Source: Segatella copri
GTDB taxonomy: Bacteria > Bacteroidota > Bacteroidia > Bacteroidales > Bacteroidaceae
NCBI RefSeq assembly: GCF_019249655.2
Contig: NZ_CP137557.1
Location: forward strand, 1,671,001 to 1,735,000
DNA length: 64,000 bases
Direction: 5' to 3'
Shown here: piece after piece, positions 16,649 through 25,198 of the stretch
Layout of the letters: each line of letters starts with the position of its first letter
How positions within the stretch are numbered: position 1 is the stretch's first letter
Made by a program: the position numbers and the translations under genes
The notes under the pieces: generated by a model
Seen by the model: the letters and a program-made list of their open reading frames with translations, nothing else
Told to the model about the DNA's origin: nothing
Database searches by the model: none

Positions 16649-17641
16649 TTAATTAAGAAATTTTCGGTGTGCTATCTTGACATTTGTCTGATTTACCATA
16701 GCATAATGCAGCGTAGTATCAATTTTCACATGTCCCAACATCTTTTGCACCTGCTCTATTGGCATACCCTTGTCTATAGCCATTGTTGCCAAAGTCCTGC
16801 GGAACTTATGAGGATGTACCTTATGCAGATTAACTTTCTTGCCCAACTGGCGCAAGCGAACCTCAACGCCACTAATTGTTAATCGGGTATGAGGTTTCTT
16901 GAGACAGACGAACAATGCAGGATTAGAATCTGAGCGTTGATTCAGATACTTTTTGAGGTGTATTTTCGTACGAGCATTGAAGTACACCTCTCGCTCTTTA
17001 TTACCCTTTCCAAACACAACACATTGGCGCTCTTGAAAGTCAATGTCTTCACGGTTGATTTTTACCAACTCACCCACACGCATGCCTGTACTGAGTAGCA
17101 AATCTATCATCGCCACATCACGAAGTTCTTGACAACTGTCACGCAACACTTCTATATTCTCATCCGTCAGCACCTCTTTCACCAAAGCATCAGTACGTAC
17201 TTTATGTATTCTGCGCACCGGACTTTTAGTGATATAGTCCTCATCTTCCATCCAAGAAAAGAAGCTTGAAAAGATGCGTCTCAAATTATCTATTGTCACC
17301 TTGCTCAACTTTCGTTGTTCCTGCATATCAGCCAAATAGCAGCGAATATCATTAGTAGTAACATTGCAGACATTCTTCTTGACAGCAGCAATCATCTTCT
17401 CTATAGAAGACCTATAATAGTGGAGCGTTTTTTCAGAACATCCTTCAACTTTTTTCGAAGAAATAAAAGCTCCAAGGAGATCTGAATTTTCTTTATCACG
17501 CTGTTCTTCGTCTGTAGCTTTAACCACAATTTCGTATTCAGCCAATGCTTTTAGAGTCACTTCGCTTAACAAATCCAGCTGTTCAACTGACAGAACCGCT
17601 CTCATTCCATCTAAAACGTTTTGTATTATTATTTCTTTCAT
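16649..17641 (-). CDS. Tyrosine recombinase, probable hsdS invertase
   Basis: 330 residues, XerD/phage-integrase fold. The SAM-like N-terminal domain (about 50-145) is followed by the catalytic domain with LLLSTGMRVGELVKI (Arg I), HPHKFRRTLATMA (H-x-x-R), MLGHVKIDTTLHYA (His and nucleophile Tyr). All five catalytic positions are present, so it should be active. It sits between the inverted N-terminal half and the silent C-terminal half of hsdS, with site C 57 bases upstream of its start. By analogy with Bacteroidota and other phase-variable type I loci it would invert DNA between the 18-bp sites. The direct link is inferred from position. Confidence 0.92.
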   Translation of the reverse strand: MKEIIIQNVLDGMRAVLSVEQLDLLSEVTLKALAEYEIVVKATDEEQRDKENSDLLGAFISSKKVEGCSEKTLHYYRSSIEKMIAAVKKNVCNVTTNDIRCYLADMQEQRKLSKVTIDNLRRIFSSFFSWMEDEDYITKSPVRRIHKVRTDALVKEVLTDENIEVLRDSCQELRDVAMIDLLLSTGMRVGELVKINREDIDFQERQCVVFGKGNKEREVYFNARTKIHLKKYLNQRSDSNPALFVCLKKPHTRLTISGVEVRLRQLGKKVNLHKVHPHKFRRTLATMAIDKGMPIEQVQKMLGHVKIDTTLHYAMVNQTNVKIAHRKFLN

Positions 17642-17698
17642 ATCTAAAATTAATGTTTGTCTCCTTATAATATAACATAATTTTAGTAATAAACAAAA

Positions 17699-17716
17699 CT
17701 GATAAATGATAATTTA
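17699..17716 (+). repeat. hsdS recombination site C
   Basis: 17 of 18 bases match site A (CTGATAAATGATAATTTA). It lies at the 3' end of the silent cassette, next to the recombinase start. Confidence 0.8.
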
Positions 17717-18330
17717 CCGTTACTTGACCGTTCATTAATAGAGGTAATAACTCGTCTCGCTGCTTAGTTAGAGCAGCAATTTCTTTAGTAAGAGCAAGCT
17801 GTTTGTCTGCTATTCCATTTTGTAATTCTATCCATTGCACATAGATGTCTTTTGCACCAATAGTAAGAATTGGAAACTTGCAGAGGTCATCCCTTGAAAC
17901 TTCTTTGAAAGTCGTACCTGTTCCTAATTGTTCTATTTGCTTGATATGGTGTTTTATGTAGTAGTACAAATAGATAGAATCACTTATATTCTTAGGAATA
18001 AAACTCTTGAAACCTTGATTTGTACAGACCTCATGCTTTGCAATAGAAACCAGACCGATTGGAGCACGACTTGACATAAGTACAGAATTTGTTGGAAGCA
18101 TACTTGTACTACAAGAATCGAAACCTTGCTTTGTTATGTTGCGTTCACCTTGATACACAAACTTTGATTGTTGGTCAGACAAATCCTTTGGAGTTACCCA
18201 AACTATATCACCACCATAATTTGCTTCGTCGGCAGTTGAAGGTGTCGCACCATTCTTTATTTCTGCAAAATCGATTAGATTTTCAACTTCCCAACCAATA
18301 GGAACTTCTCTTTTGAGGCGTTCATTATAG

Positions 18331-18446
18331 ACCATAGCTCCGCCACTTGATTTGTATGGTTTGCCCTCCTCATTCGGGAAGTCAAATTGTACAAACCAAT
18401 AGTCGTAGAGTTGCTTTGCTATCGCCTCTAAATTATCATTTATCTG
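18331..18446 (-). repeat. 116-bp inverted repeat of the hsdS spacer, with recombination site D
   Basis: Reads on the minus strand exactly as 15368-15483 on the plus strand; site D is 18429-18446. A perfect 116-bp repeat between two otherwise different genes implies recent or ongoing recombination. Confidence 0.9.
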
Positions 18447-18608
18447 TGGTGAACGTAGTTGCTAGGCTTCCTTTTTATCGGAGGTTACTCATCTTCATGT
18501 ACTGCTTTATACTTTTATTACTGAGTAGGCTTTCATGGTACAACAAGAATGTCCGCCTACAGGAGATGAGGGATGTCGTAAAAGGTGTCATAAAAGAGGT
18601 TGCGTTAA

Positions 18609-18920
18609 AATGGATCGTCACGTGCTACGATAGAGACTGATGAAGAGCGAACGTTTTTCTTGATAGACATACCATGTAATCCGGATTGTCTAGGAGGACC
18701 AATCCTGAAAGGTGACATGAAAGATGACATGAAAGATGACATGAAAAACCTATCTGATATACAGAAGGTTATTGTATCGTCTGTGTTGGATAACAACAAG
18801 ATGACTATTCCCGAATTAGCAAGAAAGACAGGTATGTCAGTAAGTAAGATTAATAGAGAAATCAGAATCCTTCGAGACGATTTCCATGTCTATTTCAAAA
18901 TGCTTTCACACTCATATTAA
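18609..18920 (+). pseudogene. C-terminal remnant of an AlbA_2/HATPase_c_4 ATP-binding regulator
   Basis: The frame opens after a stop at 18606 and reads SSRATIETDEERTFFLIDIP, then GDMKDDMKDDMKNLSDIQK, then a winged-helix TIPELARKTGMSVSKINREI. This matches the end of the RecG-like/AlbA_2 regulators of Bacteroidota: a conserved ETDxxRTxFLIxIPxHP stretch, a linker of short tandem repeats and a C-terminal HTH. The N-terminal DNA-binding and ATPase parts are absent. The linker is three copies of a 12-base unit (GATGACATGAAA type, 18712-18747). I take it as a truncated gene next to the hsdS switch. Confidence 0.65.
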
Positions 18921-19406
18921 CTCTTTGTATCATAGTGGATTAAGTGTGAAAGGAGAATAATGAAGAGGAAAAATGGTTGATAGGTGAAGGAGGGTGGAAG
19001 ATAATGATGAGTGGGAGTAGCTGGCAGGTAAAGAAGGACGGGGAATATTCTTCTCGTATCGGTTGATACCAGTAATCTATATAGCTGACTAGAGTCATCT
19101 ATATGGATGACACGGATCAGCCGATGCTAGATAGTATCTGTTTCTCCTGATAGGGATATCAATACTTCTTGTTGGAAATGTCAGCTACTCCTATTAGTAC
19201 TATCATATTTTCTGCTTATAAACTGCCTTCATCCTAAACGTATTGGTAATCAGTGGTTTTGAAGAATTGTGAAAGCAAAAATAAATCGTAAACGAATCAT
19301 TCCTACACTTCATTTAGAGATGGCAGTTGTAGGCGTTTGCGAAGAAGCTTGCTGCTGCCTTTTCTTTTTTAGCTCTTCACGATGCAAAAAATCAAAATAA
19401 AAGTTG
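18921..19406. other. 486-base gap without a recognised gene
   Basis: I see only scattered short frames, no -7 box other than that at 19407-19414, and no strong hairpin. It follows the broken regulator gene and may hold further decayed sequence. Confidence 0.5.
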
Positions 19407-19414
19407 TACCTTTG
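19407..19414 (+). promoter_or_regulatory. -7 box before the Sel1-like gene and pectinesterase
   Basis: TACCTTTG, 22 bases before the ATG at 19437. It excludes the earlier in-frame ATG at 19404 as the start. Confidence 0.6.
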
Positions 19415-19436
19415 CACCCAAGTTGAGATTACAGAA

Positions 19437-19607
19437 ATGAAAAAGGAACGTGAAACGACGAACAAGTATCGTCAGCAAGCTCTTGAAGGAGATTTGATGG
19501 CGATGAACAACATGGGTGTCTGCTATGCGCAAGGCATCGGTGTTTTTGGGTATGAAATGGCAGGTCAGCAAGGTGATGTATTAGACTGGTACAAAAAACA
19601 ATATTAA
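19437..19607 (+). CDS. Short Sel1-repeat-like protein, probably truncated
   Basis: 56 residues. ALEGDLMAMNNMGVCYAQGI is one Sel1/TPR-like repeat (A..GD..A..NLG..Y..G.GV). After it the sequence becomes GYEMAGQQGDVLDWYKKQY, which looks like the start and end of two more repeats joined by a deletion. Sel1 proteins normally carry many repeats and a signal peptide; neither is present. It has a good promoter and lies 12 bases before the pectinesterase gene, so it is likely transcribed as the first gene of that unit. It is either a decayed gene or a very short one. Confidence 0.45.
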   Translation: MKKERETTNKYRQQALEGDLMAMNNMGVCYAQGIGVFGYEMAGQQGDVLDWYKKQY

Positions 19608-19619
19608 AGACTTTTAAAT

Positions 19620-21104
19620 ATGAAACGAATCTTTTTTTTAACGGTAGATTTCTTTGTTGGTATGAACCTGATGGCACAAACTCCAATCAGTTTTTATCCA
19701 CATGAGAATGCCCAGGACATCAACGTTGATACACATCTGGTCATTGAGTTTGACAAGACGGTGAAAGCCGGCAGCAAGGGTGTTATCACAGTTACTGATA
19801 AGACTACCCGCAAGGTGGTTGACAGAATCGACATGAGTATTCCGGCAGGTCCTGTGGAAGGACAGCCCAAGAATCCCCATGCCATCTATACTCCAGTACC
19901 CTATATATATAAGGTAGGGCACATCACCAATCGCAATACCCGTCCGGGCACTCCGTCGGGTGCGGCCAAGGAAGATAAGCGCAAATACCAGAAGACCATC
20001 ATAGGCGGCTTCTCTGATGCTTTCCACTTCTATCCTGTTTTCTGTCATGGCAGCAAGGCCACCATTTATCTGCATAACAACATGTTGGATTACGGCCATG
20101 AGTATGAAGTAAAGATAAGCAACGGTGTGATTGAAGGTTGGAAGGGCAAGACATCTTGGAAGTTCACCACCAAGAAGAACGCACCTTCTGCGGATTTGAG
20201 TCAGGTGGTAGTGGCTGCAGATGGAAGCGGAGATTTCTCAACCCTGCAAGGTGCCATGGATTGGATACCAGACTCATTGCCAACAGAAGCTTGCAGGAAA
20301 ACGGTTTTCGTCAAGAATGGAGATTATGAGGAACTGGTGTATTTCCGCAACAAACGATTTGTTACCATCCAGGGAGAGTCCATGGATGGAGTGGTAGTAC
20401 ATTACCCTAATAACGAGGTTTTCAATCCTCATCCTGTTGATATCAAAACCAATGAGTTGAAAGGAACCTTCCCTTCACGCCGTGCAGCAGTTGCAGCAGA
20501 CAACTGTGCCGACATGATTTTCAAAGATATCACATTCAAGACTGATTGCAAGGGACAGGCAGAGGGCTTTCTTCTAAATGGAGAGCGAAACCTGGCAGAA
20601 GATGTACATATCATCGGTGATGGCGATGCACTTCAGGTGAATGGATCAGCTTACTGGCTCAACTGCATCATAGATGGAGGAGGGGATACGGTTTTGGGAA
20701 GAGGTCCATCCTACTTCAATCACTGCACCCTTTCCAGCTATGGTGCTTTCATGTGGATTAGAAATACCAGGGATAACCATGGTAACATCTTCAATGATTG
20801 CACTTTCAGAGGATTGAGCAAGGATGCCGTAATAGCCCGTCTGCCTGATAATAAAGGAAGGAATTATCCTGATGCGGAGTGTGTGTTGCTGAACTGTACA
20901 CTCGACGATGTACCTTCTGAAGGTTTTGGACCGATTGACAAATCTGCATCTTCAGCAGTCCTGTTGGAATTCAATAGCCATGACAAGGAAGGTAAAGCTA
21001 TAGATACCAGCAAGAGAAACACGTATGTCCGCCAGCTTCATGTCATCAAGGACGCAGAGATTATAGGAAAATATTCCAATGCAAGTTGGGTGTTGAATTG
21101 GTAA
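19620..21104 (+). CDS. Secreted pectinesterase-like (CE8 fold) protein with altered active site
   Basis: 494 residues. A signal peptide (residues 1-20, ending LMAQ) is followed by an Ig-like domain (about 25-185, with DINVDTHLVIEFDKTV) and a right-handed beta-helix of the pectinesterase family (about 190-490, starting VVVAADGSGDFSTLQGAMDW). Pectinesterases use Gln and Asp (QDT), a second Asp (DFIFG) and Arg (LGRPW) to de-esterify pectin. Here the matching parts are GDGDALQ (about 330, the Gln replaced by Gly), GGGDTVLGRG (about 353, Asp kept) and VIARLPD (about 405, Arg kept). The function may therefore be altered. It probably acts in the periplasm or at the surface on plant cell-wall glycans. 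It stands outside a visible polysaccharide locus. Confidence 0.82.
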   Translation: MKRIFFLTVDFFVGMNLMAQTPISFYPHENAQDINVDTHLVIEFDKTVKAGSKGVITVTDKTTRKVVDRIDMSIPAGPVEGQPKNPHAIYTPVPYIYKVGHITNRNTRPGTPSGAAKEDKRKYQKTIIGGFSDAFHFYPVFCHGSKATIYLHNNMLDYGHEYEVKISNGVIEGWKGKTSWKFTTKKNAPSADLSQVVVAADGSGDFSTLQGAMDWIPDSLPTEACRKTVFVKNGDYEELVYFRNKRFVTIQGESMDGVVVHYPNNEVFNPHPVDIKTNELKGTFPSRRAAVAADNCADMIFKDITFKTDCKGQAEGFLLNGERNLAEDVHIIGDGDALQVNGSAYWLNCIIDGGGDTVLGRGPSYFNHCTLSSYGAFMWIRNTRDNHGNIFNDCTFRGLSKDAVIARLPDNKGRNYPDAECVLLNCTLDDVPSEGFGPIDKSASSAVLLEFNSHDKEGKAIDTSKRNTYVRQLHVIKDAEIIGKYSNASWVLNW

Positions 21105-21191
21105 GAAAGGAGATTATTTATGTCACAAAATGGGTCAGCATATAGAAGCCATGCCCAGTTCTTTGACAATCCGTTATGCAATAAAAACAAA

Positions 21192-21219
21192 AAAAGCAGC
21201 TGAAAATCAGCTGCTTTTT
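21192..21219. terminator. Bidirectional terminator between pectinesterase and tmRNA
   Basis: Inverted repeat AAAAAGCAGCTG / CAGCTGCTTTTT with a 4-5 base loop and T-runs on both strands. On the minus strand it directly follows the tmRNA gene. Confidence 0.85.
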
Positions 21220-21229
21220 GCTTATAGGG

Positions 21230-21624
21230 TGGAGCTGGAGGGAATCGAACCCTCGTCCGCACAAGGAAACCATACGCTTTCTACATGCTTATTCCAGCCT
21301 TCAATTTTCGAGGTATGACAAGACCTGGACCACCAATCATACCCTTATCCTCTAAAATTTCATCCATGCAACGAGGCGTACATGAACTATTTCCGATTTA
21401 CCTGCACCGCTTGATCAACAAGATTCGGAACTACATCCGTTGAGCGATGTCCCGTTCCAGCACCTTGTGCCGGAATAAAGCTAATCTACTGTACTTCGAT
21501 TAAGCAGCGAGAGCGTAGTTATTTTCGCCAATTAATTTTTTGTTCACTAGGATTTAGGAGGTAGCCAACGAGCCTCCGCATGCTTACGTACCATTTCATC
21601 TCGCCGTCAAATCCAGTCAACCCC
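21230..21624 (-). ncRNA. ssrA: Transfer-messenger RNA (tmRNA)
   Basis: On the minus strand the 5' end reads GGGGTTGACTGGATTTGACG, and the 3' end reads GGTTCGATTCCCTCCAGCTC, forming the tRNA-like acceptor and T arm. The acceptor stem pairs GGGGTTG with CAGCTCC. CCA is not fully encoded. The tag reading frame (21500-21529) encodes GENNYALAA and a TAA stop, the usual Bacteroidota tag. tmRNA rescues ribosomes stalled on broken messages and marks the product for proteolysis. It has its own strong promoter (21648-21679) and a terminator at 21192-21219. The exact ends are judged from pairing, so allow a few bases of error. Confidence 0.96.
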
Positions 21625-21647
21625 GAGATTTCTTGATAACTAGAGTG

Positions 21648-21679
21648 CAAAGATAAAGCGAAATTTTGAAATAACCAAA
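21648..21679 (-). promoter_or_regulatory. Promoter of ssrA
   Basis: Minus strand: TTTG (21676-21679), 20 bases, TATCTTTG (21648-21655), about 24 bases before the mature 5' end. One of the cleanest promoters in the window. Confidence 0.85.
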
Positions 21680-21820
21680 TATTTTCGGAAAAATCTTCGT
21701 TTTTTCTTTAAAATATCGGGATAATGCGGTTGGGAGACCGTTTTTGTTTAGAATTTTGAAAGAAATTGTGGAGGGTATCAGAGTTATCAATACGTCTGAG
21801 CGAATCATCGGAATATATGA

Positions 21821-21862
21821 AAATCGCCCGATAGCATATTCTTTGATGCTATCGGGCGATTT
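21821..21862 (-). terminator. Terminator of the miaA/lpx transcription unit
   Basis: Perfect 16-bp arms (21821-21836 and 21847-21862) with a 10-base loop, just after the miaA stop. The T-run is short. Confidence 0.75.
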
Positions 21863-21866
21863 ACGT

Positions 21867-22778
21867 TTATATCTCTTCATCAATAAATCGGATGATTTCA
21901 TCCTGCTGGTCGGGATGATACCAGTGGATTTCGGCATCTCGCTTAAACCAGGTGAGCTGCTTGCGCATGTATTCACGGCTATGCGACTGTATCTGGCGGA
22001 TGGCTTCATCCTTATCTATCTCGCCATCGAAATAGGCAAACATTTCCTTGTAGCCCACGGTTCTCAAGGCAGTGAGACCCTTGTGTGGATATACGTTGCG
22101 GGCTTCTGCCTCCAGACCTTCCTCCATCATCATCAGTACACGCTGGTTGATTCGGTCGTACAGTTCGGCACGGTCGCGGTTCAGGCCTATCTTGATGATG
22201 CGGAAAGGTCGCTGCTTCTTTTCGGCTACTCGGAAAGAAGTGTAGGTCTTGCCAGTCTGGTGACAGATTTCCAGGGCATGCACCACGCGGCGTGGATTCT
22301 TCTTATCTACTATCGCCCAATGCTCCGGGTCCATCTTGTGGAGTTCTTCTACCAGTGCTTCCAAGCCTTCGTTTTCCAGGCGCTGTTTCATCCAGGTACG
22401 GATGTCATCCCGCACGGTAGGAATATCGTCGATACCCTTGCATACGGCATCGATATACATCATGCTGCCGCCTGTAAGCAGCGCCACATCGTGATTCTTG
22501 AAGATTTCTTCTTCCAGGAGATTCATCACATCGGCCTCGTATTGGGCTGCGCTGTAATAATCTTCGATGTGGTGGTTTCCTACGAAATAATGCTTCACCC
22601 TCTGCTGCTGTTCGGCAGTAGGCGCTGCTGTTCCGATAGGGAGTTCGGCGAAGATCTGGCGGGAGTCGGCATTAATAATAGGTATAGAGAGATGCTCTGC
22701 CAGAGAAAGGCAGAGCTCGGTCTTACCTACACCTGTAGGGCCTAAAACAACGATTAATGTTTTTTCTTTCTTATTCAT
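21867..22778 (-). CDS. miaA: tRNA dimethylallyltransferase
   Basis: 303 residues. Starts with the P-loop [18 protein letters not shown], followed by [20 protein letters not shown] and the [20 protein letters not shown] block, all MiaA signatures. MiaA attaches a dimethylallyl group to A37 of tRNAs that read codons starting with U, which stabilises codon pairing. It is the last gene of a minus-strand block after lpxD, lpxC-fabZ and lpxA, separated from lpxA by a REP-like element (22779-22868). It ends at a strong hairpin. It appears intact. Confidence 0.97.
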   Translation of the reverse strand: MNKKEKTLIVVLGPTGVGKTELCLSLAEHLSIPIINADSRQIFAELPIGTAAPTAEQQQRVKHYFVGNHHIEDYYSAAQYEADVMNLLEEEIFKNHDVALLTGGSMMYIDAVCKGIDDIPTVRDDIRTWMKQRLENEGLEALVEELHKMDPEHWAIVDKKNPRRVVHALEICHQTGKTYTSFRVAEKKQRPFRIIKIGLNRDRAELYDRINQRVLMMMEEGLEAEARNVYPHKGLTALRTVGYKEMFAYFDGEIDKDEAIRQIQSHSREYMRKQLTWFKRDAEIHWYHPDQQDEIIRFIDEEI

Positions 22779-22868
22779 GCTTTTGCCCTTACAGGGCGTC
22801 TTCGTTATATTATAAATAAACCCAGGGCGATGCCCTGGGCTATGTGCTTTTGCCCTTTCAGGGCGTTT
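22779..22868 (-). repeat. REP-like element R1 between lpxA and miaA
   Basis: Hairpin CCCAGGGCATCGCCCTGGG on the minus strand preceded by ATAG, flanked on both sides by GCCCTNNNAGGGC-type arms. Same family as 34237-34429, 50021-50112, 50744-50834 and 51321-51410. Confidence 0.85.
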
Positions 22869-22871
22869 TCT

Positions 22872-23642
22872 TTATCGGATGATGCCTCGCTGAGAACTCT
22901 CTACGAAGTCGATGATGTACTGGATTTCCTTAGTCACCTCAAGATTCTTCTTGATTTCCTCGATACCTTCCTTCAGGATGCCCTTGCTGTAGAGCAGGCG
23001 ATAAGCCTCGTGGATGTTCTGGATGGTCTCGTTGCTGAAACCACGGCGACGCAAACCGATGAGGTTGATGCTGCAATAGCGGGTTGGCTCCTTGCCGGCA
23101 ATGATATAAGGAGGAATATCCTGAGAGAAACGGCAACCGCCCTGGATCATCACGTAGCCTGCGATGTGGCAGAACTGATGAACGAGAACGTTGGCGCTGA
23201 CGATGGCGTTGTCATCTACAACCACCTCGCCGGCAAACTTGGTTGAGTTACCGATAATCAAGCCACTGCCCAACTCGCAGTCGTGAGCCACGTGAACAGT
23301 CTCCATCAGGAGGTTGTTGCTGCCTACCACGGTCTTGCCCTTAGAGGCAGTACCACGAGAGATAGTAACGTTCTCACGGATGCTGTTGTTGTCGCCTACC
23401 TCGCAGGTTGTCACCTCGCCCTTGAACTTCAAGTCCTGAGGCTTGGTAGAGATGCTGGCGCCTGGGAAGAATTCATTATTGTTGCCAATACGAGCGCCCA
23501 CGTGGATGGTAACGCTGTTCTGCAATACGTTGTTATCGCCCAAAACGGTGTCCTTGTCGATATAGCAGAAAGGACCGATAATGTTGTTGTCACCGAGTTT
23601 TGCCTCTGGATGAACAAACGCTAATGGACTAATCTGATTCAT
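22872..23642 (-). CDS. lpxA: Acyl-ACP:UDP-N-acetylglucosamine O-acyltransferase
   Basis: 256 residues of left-handed beta-helix made of hexapeptide repeats ([LIV]GxNN type), with the catalytic His in ETVHVAHDCELGSG and the C-terminal helical domain (NLIGLRRRGFSNETIQNI). LpxA adds the first 3-hydroxyacyl chain to UDP-GlcNAc in lipid A synthesis. It follows lpxC-fabZ, with a 159-base AT-rich repeat between them, in the order lpxD, lpxC-fabZ, lpxA, which is conserved in Bacteroidota. It appears intact. Confidence 0.97.
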   Translation of the reverse strand: MNQISPLAFVHPEAKLGDNNIIGPFCYIDKDTVLGDNNVLQNSVTIHVGARIGNNNEFFPGASISTKPQDLKFKGEVTTCEVGDNNSIRENVTISRGTASKGKTVVGSNNLLMETVHVAHDCELGSGLIIGNSTKFAGEVVVDDNAIVSANVLVHQFCHIAGYVMIQGGCRFSQDIPPYIIAGKEPTRYCSINLIGLRRRGFSNETIQNIHEAYRLLYSKGILKEGIEEIKKNLEVTKEIQYIIDFVESSQRGIIR

Positions 23643-23649
23643 TTCTATT

Positions 23650-23798
23650 TAGTTTAAAGTTTATAATTTATAGTTTACAGCAGTTTTTAGAGTTTATAAT
23701 TTATAGCATAAACCGCCTTGGCATCTTGCTAAAAAGGTGTAGCTGCTATCAACTATAAACTGTAAACTATAAACTGTAAACTATCAACTATAAACTGG
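23650..23798. repeat. AT-rich repeat between lpxA and lpxC-fabZ
   Basis: Several copies of ACTATAAACTGTAAACTAT-like units in both orientations around a 60-base core. Similar units occur at 36727-36754, 37037-37180 and 61248-61276. Confidence 0.75.
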
Positions 23799-23801
23799 TT
23801 A

Positions 23802-25184
23802 TTACTTGTTCTTAACAATCTGTGCAGTGAAAGTAGCCTCTGCCACCACCTGGTCGCCTACGAACATGTAGCCCTTCATAGAGCTGATGCCATGACGCAC
23901 GGGTGCGAGCAACTCCACACGGAAGAGGAGGGTATCGCCCGGAACCACCTTCTTGCGGAACTTCACGTCGTCGAGCTTCATGAAGTAAGTGCTCCAGCGC
24001 TCAGGCTCTTCCAGCTGGTTCAATACGAGCAGACCGCCACACTGTGCCATCGCCTCTACCTGGAGAACGCCTGGCATTACTGGCTCCTCAGGGAAGTGAC
24101 CGGTGAAGAATGGCTCGTTGCTGGTTACGTTCTTAACGCCCACGATGCTGGTAGGACCCATAGCGATGACCTTATCAACCAACTGCATTGGGTAGCGATG
24201 AGGCAGGAGCTGGCGGATGCGGATGTTATCCATGATTGGCTCCTCGTTTGGATCGTAGATAGGAGCCTGGATTTCGTGCTTGCGGATCTCCTTGCGCATG
24301 AGACGGGCGAACTTGTTGTTCACGGTGTGGCCCGGACGGGTTGCAATGATGCGACCCTTGATAGGCTTGCCGATGAGCGCCATATCGCCGATGATGTCGA
24401 GCAGTTTATGGCGTGTACATTCGTTCTCCCACTGCAATGGGCGGTGCTGGATGTAACCCAACTTGTTGGCATCCATGTGAGGCACCTTGAGGTGGTCGGC
24501 GAGCTGATCGAGCTGAGCCTGCTCTACCTGGCGCTCGTAGATAACGATGGCATTGTCCAAGTCGCCACCTTTGATGAGGTTGGCCTGGAGCAATGGCATG
24601 ATATCGCGAACGAATACGAAGGTACGTGCAGAAGCAATCTCGTCAACGTAGGTCTCCATCTTGTCGAGGGTAGCAAACTGGCTGTTGATGAACTTGCTCT
24701 CGAAAGAACACATCGCCGTGATGCTGAACTCCTCATCTGGAAGAATGGTGATGACAGAACCGTTGTCGTCCTTCACCTCAATCTTATGACGGATGATATA
24801 GTAGTCCTTCTCTGCATTCTGCTCCTGGATGCCCACGCTCTGAATCTTCTCTACATACATGGATGCAGAGCCGTCGAGGATAGGGAACTCAGGACCGTTT
24901 ACCTGGATGAAACAGTTGTCGATGCCGAGAGCATAGAGTGCTGACATACCGTGCTCGATGGTAGAGATGCGGATATCGCCCTTGCCGAGTACGGTGCCAC
25001 GCTGGGTTTCAACGACGTTCTCAGCCACAGCCTGGATGATAGGCTCGCCTTCGAGGTCGATGCGCTGTATCTTATAACCGGTGTTCTCTGGTGCAGGATT
25101 GAAAGTCACGGTGAGGCTCAAGCCTGTGTGCAATCCCTTGCCGCAAAGAGAGAAGCTACCTTTCAGTGTCTTCTGTTTTGACAT
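23802..25184 (-). CDS. lpxC-fabZ: Bifunctional UDP-3-O-acyl-GlcNAc deacetylase / 3-hydroxyacyl-ACP dehydratase
   Basis: 460 residues, a fusion common in Bacteroidota. The LpxC part (about 1-305) has GKGLHTGLSLTVTF, the zinc-site TIEHGMSALYALGIDN and RHKLLDIIGDMALIGKPI (H-x3-D). The FabZ part (about 315-460) has LLPHRYPMQLVDKV, the catalytic His in PFFTGHFPEEPVMPG and QVEAMAQCGGLL. LpxC makes the first committed step of lipid A synthesis; FabZ dehydrates 3-hydroxyacyl-ACP in fatty-acid elongation and so competes for the same precursor. The fusion links the two activities. It lies 14 bases after lpxD and is likely cotranscribed. Confidence 0.97.
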   Translation of the reverse strand: MSKQKTLKGSFSLCGKGLHTGLSLTVTFNPAPENTGYKIQRIDLEGEPIIQAVAENVVETQRGTVLGKGDIRISTIEHGMSALYALGIDNCFIQVNGPEFPILDGSASMYVEKIQSVGIQEQNAEKDYYIIRHKIEVKDDNGSVITILPDEEFSITAMCSFESKFINSQFATLDKMETYVDEIASARTFVFVRDIMPLLQANLIKGGDLDNAIVIYERQVEQAQLDQLADHLKVPHMDANKLGYIQHRPLQWENECTRHKLLDIIGDMALIGKPIKGRIIATRPGHTVNNKFARLMRKEIRKHEIQAPIYDPNEEPIMDNIRIRQLLPHRYPMQLVDKVIAMGPTSIVGVKNVTSNEPFFTGHFPEEPVMPGVLQVEAMAQCGGLLVLNQLEEPERWSTYFMKLDDVKFRKKVVPGDTLLFRVELLAPVRHGISSMKGYMFVGDQVVAEATFTAQIVKNK

Positions 25185-25198
25185 AATTATATATAGTT

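Larger units (their letters stand above)
17583..18461 (-). pseudogene. Silent C-terminal hsdS cassette (TRD2b)
   Basis: The frame is open from a stop at 18462-18464 but has no start codon or promoter. It reads QINDNLEAIAKQLYDYWF, the central HsdS spacer, then TRD2b (VPIGWEVENLIDFAEIK onward), the second spacer and LTKQRDELLPLLMNGQ. The first 116 bases (18446 down to 18331) are identical to the hsdS spacer; the TRD differs completely. It is bracketed by sites D and C. After site C the frame runs for about 30 non-HsdS codons into the recombinase start. Inversion between A and D would place it behind TRD1 and create a new full HsdS. It is a stored cassette, not a decayed gene. Confidence 0.88.

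Noticed and set aside
18347..18640. 97-codon plus-strand frame over the silent hsdS cassette end
   Set aside because: Antisense to the HsdS spacer; the protein-like reading is on the minus strand.
23892..24944. 350-codon frame antisense to lpxC-fabZ
   Set aside because: Opposite a fully recognised fusion enzyme; Val/Leu/His-rich shadow without known domain.
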